NCBI GenBank assembly: GCA_963989245.1
Contig: OZ022346.1
Location: forward strand, 55,955,809-56,019,808
DNA length: 64,000 nucleotides
Direction: 5' to 3'
Origin: Nansenia antarctica
Lineage: Eukaryota; Chordata; Actinopteri; Argentiniformes; Microstomatidae
Shown here: positions 1 through 11,716 of the stretch, one piece after another
Numbering within the stretch: the stretch's first letter is position 1
Layout of the letters: every line of letters begins with the position of its first letter
The notes under the pieces: generated by a model
What the model saw: only the letters and a program-made list of their open reading frames with translations
The model's database searches: none
Told to the model about the DNA's origin: nothing
Position numbers and translations under genes: made by a program

Positions 1-619
1 CATCCTGATTGGATGGAGTTAGCTGATTGGTTGTAGTAGTCGTGTGGCTGGAGGTCACAGTTGGGGGTCGTAGCGTCCTGATTAATGATCCTTTCCAGCG
101 TGTCTCCAGCTCAGCCAGCTCAGGCATGTAGATGGGCAGTATTGATCAGGAGAGGGATAATCAGGAGAGGGATAATCGCATTTCAATTCAGTCAATCTGC
201 GAAAGCGGAATGGAAATTCCGATTCATCTCATGAATCGACCGATTCAGCATCGGATTGCGCTAATGCACCGTTCTTGTGTTGTTTTCCTCTGCTGTACAG
301 CGTCATAGTGAGTGATATGAATCAGTTTGTTTCACTGACAGCATTCAGGAGGTCAACCCAATCATTTAACTTCCATTGGAGTGCCACTGCCCCAGACGTC
401 GGGATTTTTTCACCAGAAAAGAGAATATCAGAATATCAGTCTTCAACCGTCAGATTCCATCTAATGAAGTAGAAGTAGTAGACACTTTTATGGGAATTCA
501 GGGCATGGAATATGTAAGCCTGAGTCAGACCGTTAGATGGCGTAGAACGGCAGCCATTTAGCCCCCCCCTCTCCAGAGAGATGACGTATGACAGCCGCTG
601 AGACAAGACAATGATATAC

Positions 620-850
620 ATTTACATCATTGGCATTTAACAGGCACATTTATCTAAAGTGAAACACATTTGTCTGAGTAAGTGAATCATCCAACCATCA
701 GTCATCATCTAACTGTCAGTCATCGCAAGAAAAATACATCTATGTTATGACCAGGGGCCATTGGCAGTCACAATGCTACAAGAAGGAAGAATTACAGATT
801 TTTAATAATAATTGTAATATTTACAGTAGAGAAAGTGTACTGTACAATGA
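620..850 (+). repeat. Dispersed repeat fragment, second copy near 16.69-16.88 kb
   Basis: The stretch from the TAAGTGAATCATC motif through GGGGCCATTGGCAGTCA to the ATTTACAG motif recurs, diverged, at about 16,735-16,880, with a short reverse match near 17,160-17,230. It resembles a LINE 3' tail but I cannot assign a family. Confidence 0.4.
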
Positions 851-2112
851 TGGTGGGGGGGGGGGGGCTTTACGCCATTGTCTTTGCGTCTGTCCCGACT
901 TTTCTTTCTATTTCCGTGCCCGGAAAGTCACGACGCACCGCAGCAGCGCCAGATGACACAGCGTGACAGAGAGCGGCGGCTCGGCACGCCACCGTCAGTC
1001 CACGGTTTGAGGAAAACCCAGTAATTAGCCTGAGCACAGCAATTATCCAACACTGTGTTGTCATTTCCTGTCTTAGATTGATAGTTCATGTACAGAGGAC
1101 CAAAGAAGATCATGTGAATCACGTTGTTGTGATTTCAGGGATCTGTTTGGTACAGCGACACTGCTGTGTTGTCGCATGGCACACCACGCTACCACGGTCC
1201 CAGCAACCATGTAGAAGGGCTACAGACGAGCGACATTGTTGGAGATGGTTTTGACCAAAATGAATAAAATATGAAGGTGGTTTTGACGCGAAAACACTGC
1301 GGCCTGCCATCTCTCGTGGAGATGCTAATATGAGCTCTCTCTTCACGTGCCAGGACCGCTACATAATAACTAACATAATAGACTTCAGGCCACTCTCAAC
1401 AAAGAGAAGCTATGCGAAATGAATTCCAACAAGTGTTTTTTTTTCCTGATGGATGGGCAAATGTTATGGGACTCAACATGTTTTTCTGGAACTATTCAAA
1501 TATACAGCGGTGGAGTCGTTATCCGTGACCTCACGCTTGGTATCTCTGGGCTGACAGCAGACATCCATTATTAAGTGGGTCTATCATTTAGTAATTTATG
1601 GTGAGCTGTAAGTGTACCTGCTGATTCACTGTTGAAGATGACTTGTAATTAATTGTGATGAATGGTTGCCTAGCGATTGCTAATGTGCCCCTAAGACAGA
1701 GCTCTCGGCTGGTCACATTACCATTGGGTGATTAAACGTCTTCAGTGCAGCCCGCGGGACATGTAGACAATGACATCATCTCGTGGACATGACATGTGGA
1801 GACCCTCCAGTCCCCAGACTAGCAGCAGGCGTGATAACTCTATGAGACGTGTAGTTGAGAGGGGCGAGGCGAACCGAATGAGACATCAGAATCAGAATTA
1901 TTTTTATTGCTTTATTCGCACATGCAGGAAATGTACTTGGTGTGGTTGGTTCATAGGACATATAAACAACAATATAATTCATAAAACAACAACAACAATG
2001 TAATACACAGCAATATATAAGCACATTATTTTTTAAAAGACAATGACAGAAAGTGGAACAATAATTATATGGATTATATGGACATGGAGGACCGGTCACA
2101 ACTCTTTACATT

Positions 2113-2440
2113 TGCATATCAGCCCAGTAGAGCTCTCAGGTCTTCTGCTAGCATATCAGCGCAATAGAGCCCTCAGGTCTTCTGCTAGCATATCAGCCCA
2201 ATAGAGCTCTCAGGTCTTCTGCTAGCATATCAGCCCAATAGAGCTCTCAGGTCTTCTGCTAGCATATCAGCCCAATAGAGCTCTCAGGTCTTCTGCTAGC
2301 ATATCAGCCCAATAGAGCTCTCAGGTCTTCTGCTAGCATATCAGCCCAATAGAGCTCTCAGGTCTTCTGCTAGCATATCAGCCCAATAGAGCTCTCAGGT
2401 CTTCTGCTAGCATATCAGCCCAATAGAGCTCTCAGGTCTT
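2113..2440 (+). repeat. 37-bp minisatellite, about 9 units, fused to a LINE 3' end
   Basis: A 37-bp unit beginning GCATATCAGCCC repeats with few changes. Its last unit runs into the LINE tail that follows. The same unit occurs on the opposite strand at 8,803-8,985. Confidence 0.85.
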
Positions 2441-2700
2441 CGGACACTGGCTTTCTCTGTGTCCCACGTGTACAAAAGAAGAGATTTAGTGAGGCTGCAT
2501 TCTCATTTTATGCCCCCAGATAGGTGGAATGCACTGCCAGTTTACATTAGGGATTCAACTTCCATCTTTTTAATATTGCCTTTATTAAATGACTAAATAA
2601 TTAAATGATGATTACATAATGATTAAAGCACTTTGAGCTGCAAGGTTTGCAGGAAAAGTGCTATACAAATAAATGTTTTATTATTATTATTATTGCAGGA
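2441..2700 (+). mobile_element. LINE 3' end fragment (CR1/L2-like)
   Basis: A conceptual reading gives KRRDLVRLHSHF and RWNALPVYIRD, the usual C-terminal end of CR1/L2-type reverse transcriptase ORFs. An AGTGCTATACAAATAAA tail and an ATT microsatellite follow. Related tails occur at 8.4-8.8 kb (reverse) and 57.33-57.53 kb. Confidence 0.6.
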
Positions 2701-4577
2701 ACAAATAAAAGCAGGGAGGCAGGGTACAGACCGGACAAAAGGGCCATGTCCTAATTGGCAGCTGCCATCTAACATGCTGTCAGCATGAGGGGGTCAGCTG
2801 GTCAGAAGGAAATGACATCCACCAACCTTTACCTCAGAAGGTAGCTTCAAAGGCTATCGAACCGTTGAACCCGGTCGTGTCGTAGCTATTGAAGTCCAGA
2901 TGAAGGAGTATTCCAGTTGAATCGATGTCCTCAGATTCCTCGTGGTGTAGACAGACAGTAGACAGACAGTACGCCAGAGGGGAAGCTTTTTGAAGTCGTT
3001 GGCAAAGTAGGAGGCGCGCAGCAGGTTTATCAAGGTCCGTCTTGCAGGATGCTTTGGTACGCTGCTGCCCAGAACCAAGGTACAAGGCCCGTGGCTTTGG
3101 CCAACAAAGAGTTCTGTTTCTTTAGCCATTATTCCTCCCTGGTTCAAGAAAAACATATCTTTCTCTCTTCACTTTCATGCTCAAACTATAAACTATAGCC
3201 TCGTGACACGTGCAGAACAACTTGTAGGTCGGATAATTGAAAGATGAAGGCAAATTAGCGGTTACATATTACTTCTGCTCTGAACTAATTGTTCTATTTT
3301 GACATGTGGCTACAATAGGGAGACACCGGTGTCACGTTCTCCTCAGGAACGGAGAGACCCGCTAATTATGAGTCCTTTCCTGCTCTTTTCAAGCTGATGA
3401 AGGGAGGGAGGGAGGGAGGGAGGCAGGGAGGGAGGCTGGGCTGAGGAAGATGGAGACGCTAAGTCATTCCCCATGATTAATTCAGGTGAGACGCAGCCTA
3501 GCCCCGCGGGAACGTCGGGGGGGTAATTACAGGAAAGGAGAGGAGCGCTAGTGTCACCCGGGCGCAAGTACGCCAACCGCTAAGACAATTAGTACTGAAA
3601 GGAACACACTGACAATCTCCCTTTGAACCCCTTATAGCCGTTTCACAAAGGGGTGGCAGTGCTAGGGGAGGTTTGGCTTTGAGCAAGGCTATAATTGGGG
3701 GCAATTTGGCTTGATGAACTGCAGCCCTGATGAGAATCCAGCGAGGGGTTTTGCTAAGTGTGCCCAGTAGCAGGCGGCTAAACTCTCTCTTGCACTGACC
3801 ATACGGATCGTTTGATGGCTGCCTGACCTGTTTGTGCTGACAAGAATCCGCCAATTTATTTGAGGTGGTGCGTTCGGAGCGGGGTTCACAGTTTACTTTG
3901 GTGTGTGACGCCAGGGGGGACAGTTGAAACAGCTGAAACTACTCCAGTTCACTATCCCACTGATCCCATATTATGTGTTTACATCCCTCAGATAGACAGA
4001 TGTAAGGGATGTAGTTAACACTAAAAGGTGTCGGTTCCCAGGTGAGCGTCCTCTTCAGCTAGACCACTGGTGTCATACAGTCACCGTCCGTTTGGACTGT
4101 GCTCAGCACCATGAAGAGCTCCAGGTTGTGTTTGGCCTCCCAGCCAAAGCGGCCATGTATGGATGACCTGGAGAGATATGCAGCTGGGACTAATCTTCTG
4201 TGACGGGGGGGGAAACTACCTTGGGTGTCGACACTTTGCTGTCCAAGGGGTGAGGAGGTATGGAGCCCTGCTGTGTGTGTCACAGTGATGTGATAGGTCT
4301 GAGTGAAGAGAGTGATTTCCGGCTAGAATAATGAGATGATCTGGGTGAGGAGGGTTGATTAGAGGAGAGTTGAGGGATGCTGTTCTGTGGTGGTTTATAT
4401 TGCTGCTCTGTGCATTTTCTTGGCTACTTTATTATCCTACGTACACACTACACACTCAATATGCAGCTGTGTAGGTTGATGTACTGTAGTCATTCTAGGA
4501 AGCTGTGGGGCATTATGAAAGCATCAGTTCACTTTTTCAGCTTGCAGCAGTAAGGCATTGTGTAGTGTTGCTGATGA

Positions 4578-4578
<1 letters not shown>

Positions 4579-4625
<47 letters not shown>
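4579..4625. repeat. (TG)n microsatellite
   Basis: Uninterrupted TG dinucleotides, about 23 units. Confidence 0.95.
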
Positions 4626-4627
<2 letters not shown>

Positions 4628-5404
4628 ATGCACTCTCCTCTCTGCTTCAGACCCATTGATTTCATTTTCATCACTCATTCCATAATGGACTCTGATTCTT
4701 GAAGGAACCAATTTTGTTTTTTTGTTTTCTTCCGGATTTCTTTTACTTTTTGTGCCAAGAACCAGGAACATTCCTGTGTTCCAGTCAACTAAGTAAATAA
4801 TTAGATCGATGAAGTTATTAATTTCTCTGAGGAAACGGGCGACTGGCGCCAGACTGCAGAATTTTCCCTCTCAAAACAGCGCCATCATTCTAGAACACTC
4901 ATCACTAATGACCTCATCAATAAACGTGAAGTTGCCAAATGTAGGATGAAAGAATTATGAGCACATTTAGAGTGTCTGGCTGTATATTCATGAAGGTATT
5001 ATAATATATTACATTCATGAATAATATACCTTATAGAAATATAAAATAAATAAATATTATTTGAAGGATTTCACCATTTCTGTATTTGTTACTTGCATGA
5101 TTAGAAATTGCAACGCTCCTGGTCTTTGTTCCTTTGCTCACCCAACCCTGGTGTCCAAGCCTGGAGCAGGTTGGTACTACAGTATGGTACTACAGTATGG
5201 TACTGCCAGCCATGTGGACGCTGGCCTGGTTTTGAGCCAGCAATCTGCCTGATACCAGCGATCGTATGGGTGTGTGAGTAACTGAATTGTGAATCAGCAG
5301 ATCAGGGAGTGAGCAGGAAAGTGTTTGAATGAAGGAGTGTGTCAGTGAGTGTGTGTCAGTGTGTCAGTGTGTTATGGAGAAGACATTTGAGCACTGATGC
5401 AACT

Positions 5405-5512
5405 GAATGACCTGGAGAACTGGTTCGCATGGAGAACTGGTTGACATGGAGAACTGGTTCACATGGAGAACTGGTTGACATGGAGAACTGGTTCACATGG
5501 AGAACTGGTTCG
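5405..5512 (+). repeat. 18-bp minisatellite, about 6 units
   Basis: Units of the type CATGGAGAACTGGTTGAC/TCG repeat in tandem. Confidence 0.85.
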
Positions 5513-5732
5513 CTTCAAATAAATGTGACAGCAGCTGGTGAAAGGGGGAACAAGTCGGCAACTGATCCAAATGTTTGGACTTTTATTCCGAAAGAAATTA
5601 ATAAATGTCAACGTTGTTGAAAATCGAAGACAGGCTCGCTGTAAGCCAAAACATTGCTGAGTAATCCCCCACTATACAAACTAGGAAGTAGTGGGGAGGC
5701 CATTCCTGATTCTACCTCCACCCGCCTCCTCT

Positions 5733-6379
5733 ATTCGGGTGTTAAGTTGTGACGTGTTTCCGGGTCCAACGTTGGCTGAGGCGCTGTCTTCGAAATGCCT
5801 CAGTAATAATAATAATTCATTATATTTGTATAGCGCTTTTCCGAGGCTCAAAGACGCTGACAAATATGGGAAAAACAGGAAAGTGCTGCTGTGTCCCTTG
5901 TTGTATGAATAGATCCCAGTCTAAAAAACGATTGAACTGTCATTCTACCGCTGTAGTACACTGGTACTCTGGTGCTTTAGTACACTGGTACTCTGGTGCT
6001 TTAGTACACTGGTACTCTGGTGCTTTAGTACACTGGTACTCTGGTGCTTTAGTACACTGGTACTCTGGTGCTGTAGTACACTGGTACTCTGGTGCTGTAG
6101 TACACTGGTACTCTGGTGCTTTAGTACACTGGTACTCTGGTGCTTTAGTACACTGGTACTCTAATGCTTTAGTACACTGGTACTCTGGTGCTTTAGTACA
6201 CTGGTACTCTGGTGCTTTAGTACACTGGTACTCTGGTGCTGTAGTACACTGGTACTCTGGTGCTTTAGTACACTGGTACTCTGGTGCTTTAGTACACTGG
6301 TACTCTGGTGCGGGGAATTTCTGGTTTGGACCCGGAAATTGCTAAACGTCACGTTTGACGTCAGACTTAACAACCGAAT
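5733..6379 (+). mobile_element. Nonautonomous inverted-repeat element carrying a 24-bp minisatellite (copy 1)
   Basis: The ends ATTCGGGTGTTAAG and CTTAACAACCGAAT are inverted, and CCGGGTCCAA / TTGGACCCGG lies just inside. The interior holds a TATAGCGC SINE-type tail, a short reading frame with a CCCVPCCMNRSQSKKRLNCHS segment resembling the start of a THAP zinc finger, and 15 units of a 24-bp repeat. A second copy lies at 44,164-44,642. Confidence 0.6.
5953..6312 (+). repeat. 24-bp minisatellite, 15 units
   Basis: The unit TTAGTACACTGGTACTCTGG plus TGCT is almost invariant, with a TTAG/GTAG alternation at its start. Because 24 is a multiple of three, it translates as repeated LVHWYSGA. Confidence 0.92.
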
Positions 6380-6461
6380 TGAGTATCCAACCACAACCAG
6401 ACCTCATAGTGACCTCATAGTGACCTCATAGTGACCTCATGTTCTTCTTCTCTCCGTCTAG

Positions 6462-6669
6462 GCGATCTGGTATCGCGGGCGATGCACCACCTGCAGCCGC
6501 TGCACATCAAGACGCCCAGCAGCAACGGGACGCCGGTCCACCAGAAGAGCGGCTCGGTGCACTGGGAGCCCGAGGCGCTCTACACCCTCTGCTACTTCAT
6601 GCACTGCCCGCAGATGGAGTGGGAGAACCCCAACGTGGAGCCCTCCAAGGTCACCCTGCAGACCGAGAG
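6462..6669 (+). CDS. abtb3: abtb3 exon (first in window)
   Basis: Preceded by a pyrimidine tract and AG at 6460-6461, followed by GTGAGT. The first two bases complete a codon begun in the upstream exon. It encodes DLVSRAMHHLQP through NVEPSKVTLQTE (partial residues 1-69), a conserved block N-terminal to the ankyrin repeats. Confidence 0.93.
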
Positions 6670-9600
6670 GTGAGTCAGTCTGTCCTCCGCTCTCCTCCTC
6701 CTCCTCGTCTCAAATGACCTTGTCCTTCTGCTAAAAAAATCTCCTAAAATCTCTATTTGTTTTAATGCTTAGAGGACCAGCCGATATGTGCACGTTGTTG
6801 TTGTTCCGGTCCAGCTTAGTGCACAGACAATTCAACCAATCAGCTCATCATAAAGCCCTTGGCTGGGAGGGTTAGTGCTGGGCTAGAACTGAAATGTGCA
6901 CACCCTCGAGTCCCCAAGGAATGTGTGAGGAAACACTGACCTCAAATGCTCTCTGTATGGGGCGCTTAGGTGGCGTAGTGGATTAAGCGCTGACCATGTA
7001 CCGCAGGGATCCCGGGTCGATTCCAGCCGCGGACATATCCTGCATGTCATCCCTTCTCTCTCTCTCACCCATCCTTCCTGTCAGAATCTCTATATCTGTC
7101 ATTAAATAAGAAAAGATATGAGTGGGACTGCCCCACTCAGAAAAAATAACTGTAAAAAAAAAAAAATGATGTCCTTCTTCTGAAAAAATCACCTAAAATC
7201 TCGATTTTCTTTAATGCTTAGAGGACCCCCGATATGTGCATGTTGTTGTTGTTCCGGTCCAGCACTAACACAGCCAATTCAACCAACCAATCAGCTCATC
7301 ATAAAGCCCTTGGCTGGGAGGGTTAGTGCTGGGCTAGAACTGAAATGTGCACACCCTCGGGTCCCCAGGGAATGTCTGAGGAAACACTGACCTCGAATGT
7401 TCTCTGTAGAAAAAGCTCCAAAACTAAGTTGCTCCCCTCCCCATCTTTCTTAAAATGCCTTTAACACGAGGACAGCCGTTTAACACGAGGACAGCCGTTT
7501 AACACGAGGACAGGCTTTAACACGAGGACAGACGTTTAATACGAGGACAGCCGTGCCTATTTCACCTACTCTTAGCGCTGCCTCTGGGGTCAAATGACCA
7601 TAGTCTTTAGAATGGGAATCTGCTACTAACACACAACGATCACTAGATGGAGCCTCTTGTAAATTTGCCTGCCTCCTACACAGAAAAACTGCAAAATAGC
7701 TTCATACTAGCTTATCCTGATGTGATTTTCAAAATGTAAGGATACTGGGGTGGTAGAACGCACATATCTAGGAAAAGTCATGAAAGGAGGGTCCTGAAAT
7801 TTGATAGAGTGCAAAGGTATAAAAACATGTTTTACCCGCTTGGCACAAATGACCCCATCCATGGTTGTTCTAGTGTTAATGACCCACCTGTAGAGTCAAC
7901 TAACCCTCCACTCTCGGCAAAGTTACTCTCTGCAGACAGAGGAGGTAAGTCCGTAAGATATAGTGTAGGCGGATGGGCCCTGACATCTCCTCCACAGCCA
8001 GCAGTGAGTGGGCAGATTGATGGGAGCGGTGGGACTCGACCGGAGCGGACGGACGCCTCGGCTCCCCTCAGAAGAGCTAAAACGTCATCTCAGTGACACA
8101 GGGGAGAGGAGCGAATGTCGGACAGAACGATGCGTCAGCAGGCTTGCGGGTCCCCGGAGAGCAGACGGTCTGTTCTGCATTCTGCTCAAAGGCAAGGGAG
8201 GGGATAACCAACAAGAAAGACAGGAGGGGGGGCGAGAGAACAGAGGAGAGAGAGAGAGGGTGATAAAAAAGTGAGGATGGGAAACTAGGAGAGAGTTTTG
8301 TGTGTAGTAGTCGTTCTGTGGAGATACTGAAGAGGGAAAGTTACTGCTGTCTTAAGTTTTACCATCCCACAGGGAAATGCCTGTGAGCTCTGTGAATAAT
8401 AATAATAATAATAATAACAATATCAATATCTTGTATTTGTATAGCGCTTTTCCTGCAAACGTTGCAGCTCAAAGTGCTTTAATCATTATAACATCTTAAT
8501 TTAATTATTTTGTAATTTAAATGCAATATTTAAAGGATGGGTTTTTATAATCTTCATTTAATTTAATTCAGCCCTCCTCCCCTTTCCCCTTATGAGGCAG
8601 GCCGGCATTGTAAATAAGAATGTTGTTCTTAATTGTCTCGCCTGGTAAAATAAAGGTTAAAAAAAAAATAATATTTAAAAGATTGAAGTTGCATCCCTAA
8701 TGTAAACTGGCAGTGCATTCCACAATTTGGCTGCATAAAATGAGAATGCAGCCTCACCAAATCTCTTCTTTTGTACATGTGGTACACAGAGAAAACCAGC
8801 GTCAGAAGACCTGAGAGCTCTATTGGGCTGATATGCTAGCAGAAGACCTGAGAGCTCTATTGGGCTGATATGCTAGCAGAATACCTGAGAGCTCTATTGG
8901 GCTGATATGCTAGCAGAAGACCTGAGAGCTCTATTGGGCTGATATGCTAGCAGAAGACCTGAGAGCTCTATTGGGCTGATATGAATGTCAAAGGAGGTGT
9001 CAAAACTGTGATTTCATCAGTTCAGATTCAGTAAGATGAATCATGGTTGTATCAGCAGCTGCTGATTTCAATACTGGGTTTTTTAGGATGATGTAACTAG
9101 TTGGGGGTTTCTTGTTCCTGGATCCTGTAGTGAAGTCATCAGGTTGTGAGTATGTGTTTGTGATGACCACTGGTGATCTCTCTCTCTCTCTCTTTCTCTC
9201 TCTTTTCTAGAATGTAACATCTCCCTATTAAGTATTTGCCTTGTAATAGATGTATAATACATTATTATTGAAGCTTTATTAAATCTGATTCATTCTATTT
9301 GACCTTTCTTGCACTAAATAAGCACAGTGACAATTATTTGCACATAGTGATAATTACATGGGAGTCAGATTATCAATGTTATATATATTTAGCTGTCAAG
9401 AAAATATAGTTGAAAGTCTGCCAAATATAATTGACGGAATACAATACAATATCTTTCGAGAACTTAAGTCGATATGAAATTAAAATGACTCATATTGGGT
9501 CCATATGACACTGGTGCATCTGAGCATTTCTGTGAGAATAAGTTAGATCATGAATTAGTTGAAAATCCTGTAAGGAAGCGAGATTATATTTCAGTTTTTT

Positions 9601-11658
9601 TTGTGTAGGATCAAGCTCTTCTAGCTTGGTTATTTTGGCATAGTTTATTTAAGCAATAGCTCACGACAGGCCGTGGTATATGCTTATTATATCACAGCTA
9701 AGGGGCGTTGTTCGGCCCGACGCGAAGCGGAGGGACGGCAACCCCCTTAGCTGTGATATAATAAGCATATACCACTGGCCTGAAGTGAGCTATTGCTTTT
9801 ATAAAACGGTTACCAACACTGTCAATATGAATTAGAAAAGCACACTCAAATTCAAATAGTTTTTATTCGTAATTAATCATCTTAAATAGTTCCCCTCAAA
9901 TAAAATAGTTCCTCTTATTGCTGACAAAGCTGTTGTCACAGCGCGCGGCTGTAGTGGACGCAGGCAGGGCACTCCGAAAACGTCTCGACACATTTTCAAA
10001 CAGGCTTTATTTTGATAAACAGACCACATATTGGGAATCTACATGGTTACTTTGCGTAGGATTATTATTATTTTATTTTTTTTATTTGATAAAATGTCCT
10101 TGAGATTGAATTAAAAGTCTGTTATATTTGGAATGTTGACCTTGAAACAGGCGTATTCATTTCGAACTGTGATGAGGCTCTACTAATCGTAGCTGTGGTA
10201 TACGCTCAATATACCACGGCTATGAACCAATCAGATTGCTTGATTTCACCTATCCGTTTTATAATTTTATTTTTATGTGTCATATGGGGCACCGAGAATG
10301 TACTGTACACATATGTTTTACTTGCCACAGTGGTGATTTGGTGAAGCAGTATTGCTGTCTATAGGTTATTTACTCAGATATTCTCTCCTGTGAAAGATTT
10401 CCTCTGCTGGCAATTCTTTGTATTGGCTGTCACTGGTCGGCTGGCTACGCAGAGGAACGACATTAACCAGCAATGTTTTTCTTTTAGGCTGGGCCTCCCT
10501 TTCTCTACCCTACAGTGGAATGAATGGGAAATATGTCTCCTGACTACCACACATTTATTTTATCGCAAGCTTTGAGGAAAGGGAGGAGGTCGGGAGTGTC
10601 AAATTAGTCAGCTGGCTGCTGAGAAGTTGAGAAAGCCCTGCAGTAGTGTTTTTGCCCGAGTTGAAATTCCTGGCAGGCTGTCTGGTTGGAGGTGTCTAGG
10701 GAGAGGGATAGTCGATTCGGTGAGAAACACTTGGTGCCCTGAACAAAGTAGGCCAGTCAAACATAGTGCGCTGATATCCAAAGGGCGGGTGTTGGCTTGA
10801 TTAATTATAAAACCTCAGACAGAAAGGTTTAGCAGGCTGGACTAGCTCGGTAGAAAGGAGAGTCTGCCTCGTCAACAATATTGCACAACTTAGGGATCGG
10901 AGAAGCTTTTTTGGCCTCCTCTCTCTGTAGATTTTTGGATGGTGTATTGGCGTAGATATCGGACCATCGTAACTCTTGTCATATTCGTTGTTACTCTGTC
11001 TGTAATATGTCAGTTCGGTTGTTTACCGACATCTTTTGGCCGAGATACTCTGGTAAGGCAATTGCAGTGGTTGAATTTGAATCTGATCCATTTCCCTCAA
11101 TTGAGCTAGTAAATGCACTCAGTGAAACTATCTCTATCCCCTTTCTACTGTTGAATTTTACATTGCTGTTTACCAAAGGTTATCACATTAGAAATGTGCA
11201 CATAAAATGAGGCTTTTCTGTGATGTAAGTAAGTAAATAAAGCTTTATTTATATAGCGCCTTTCGTACATGAAATGCAACTCAAAGCACTTTGAATATAA
11301 ACTGATACCAATACCTTTTTGAATAAACATCTCTTCAGCTGCTGGTGAGCATTTGTTTTATCTTCAACACTGCTACCCATAATGAGAGGACCTATGACAT
11401 TCAAAAGCTTACTTTCATCTCTCAGCTCAGGGGAGAATCACCATTCAGTCTCTACAGTGCCGTGTATGTCGATAAGAACGAGATTGAAGCTTTGCCTCTA
11501 CACCTCTTGGCTCTTTGTGTGTCGGACTGCTCTGCCTACTGGTCGAGGACGGCATGTGACCGCTTCATAGTGTGATTCTGTAATCTCTTCTTTCACAATT
11601 TTAAATAGAGAGGGGGGTTGGGAGGTGGAGAGAGAGAGAGAGAGATAGAGAGAGAGAC

Positions 11659-11716
<58 letters not shown>

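Larger units (their letters stand above)
1..6461 (+). other. abtb3: abtb3 intron (5' part outside the window)
   Basis: I see no exon here. Contents listed separately: a repeat tail near 620-850, a 37-bp minisatellite fused to a LINE 3' end (2.1-2.7 kb), a GT tract (4.6 kb), an 18-bp minisatellite (5.4 kb) and an inverted-repeat element with a 24-bp minisatellite (5.7-6.4 kb). Between about 850-1,850, 2,700-4,550 and 4,650-5,400 I see only unremarkable sequence plus a short GGGA run near 3,400. Confidence 0.7.

Noticed and set aside
1776..2099. 107-residue reverse frame rich in Cys and Tyr
   Set aside because: Low-complexity AT-rich intronic sequence; no domain or transcript signal.
5749..6345. 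198-residue frame with repeated LVHWYSGA
   Set aside because: It arises from a 24-bp repeat inside a nonautonomous element; the array differs between copies and no start context or splice signals support a gene.
7809..8274. Two overlapping frames of 88-95 residues
   Set aside because: No recognisable domain, no splice match to abtb3, and an intronic position; no support for a gene.
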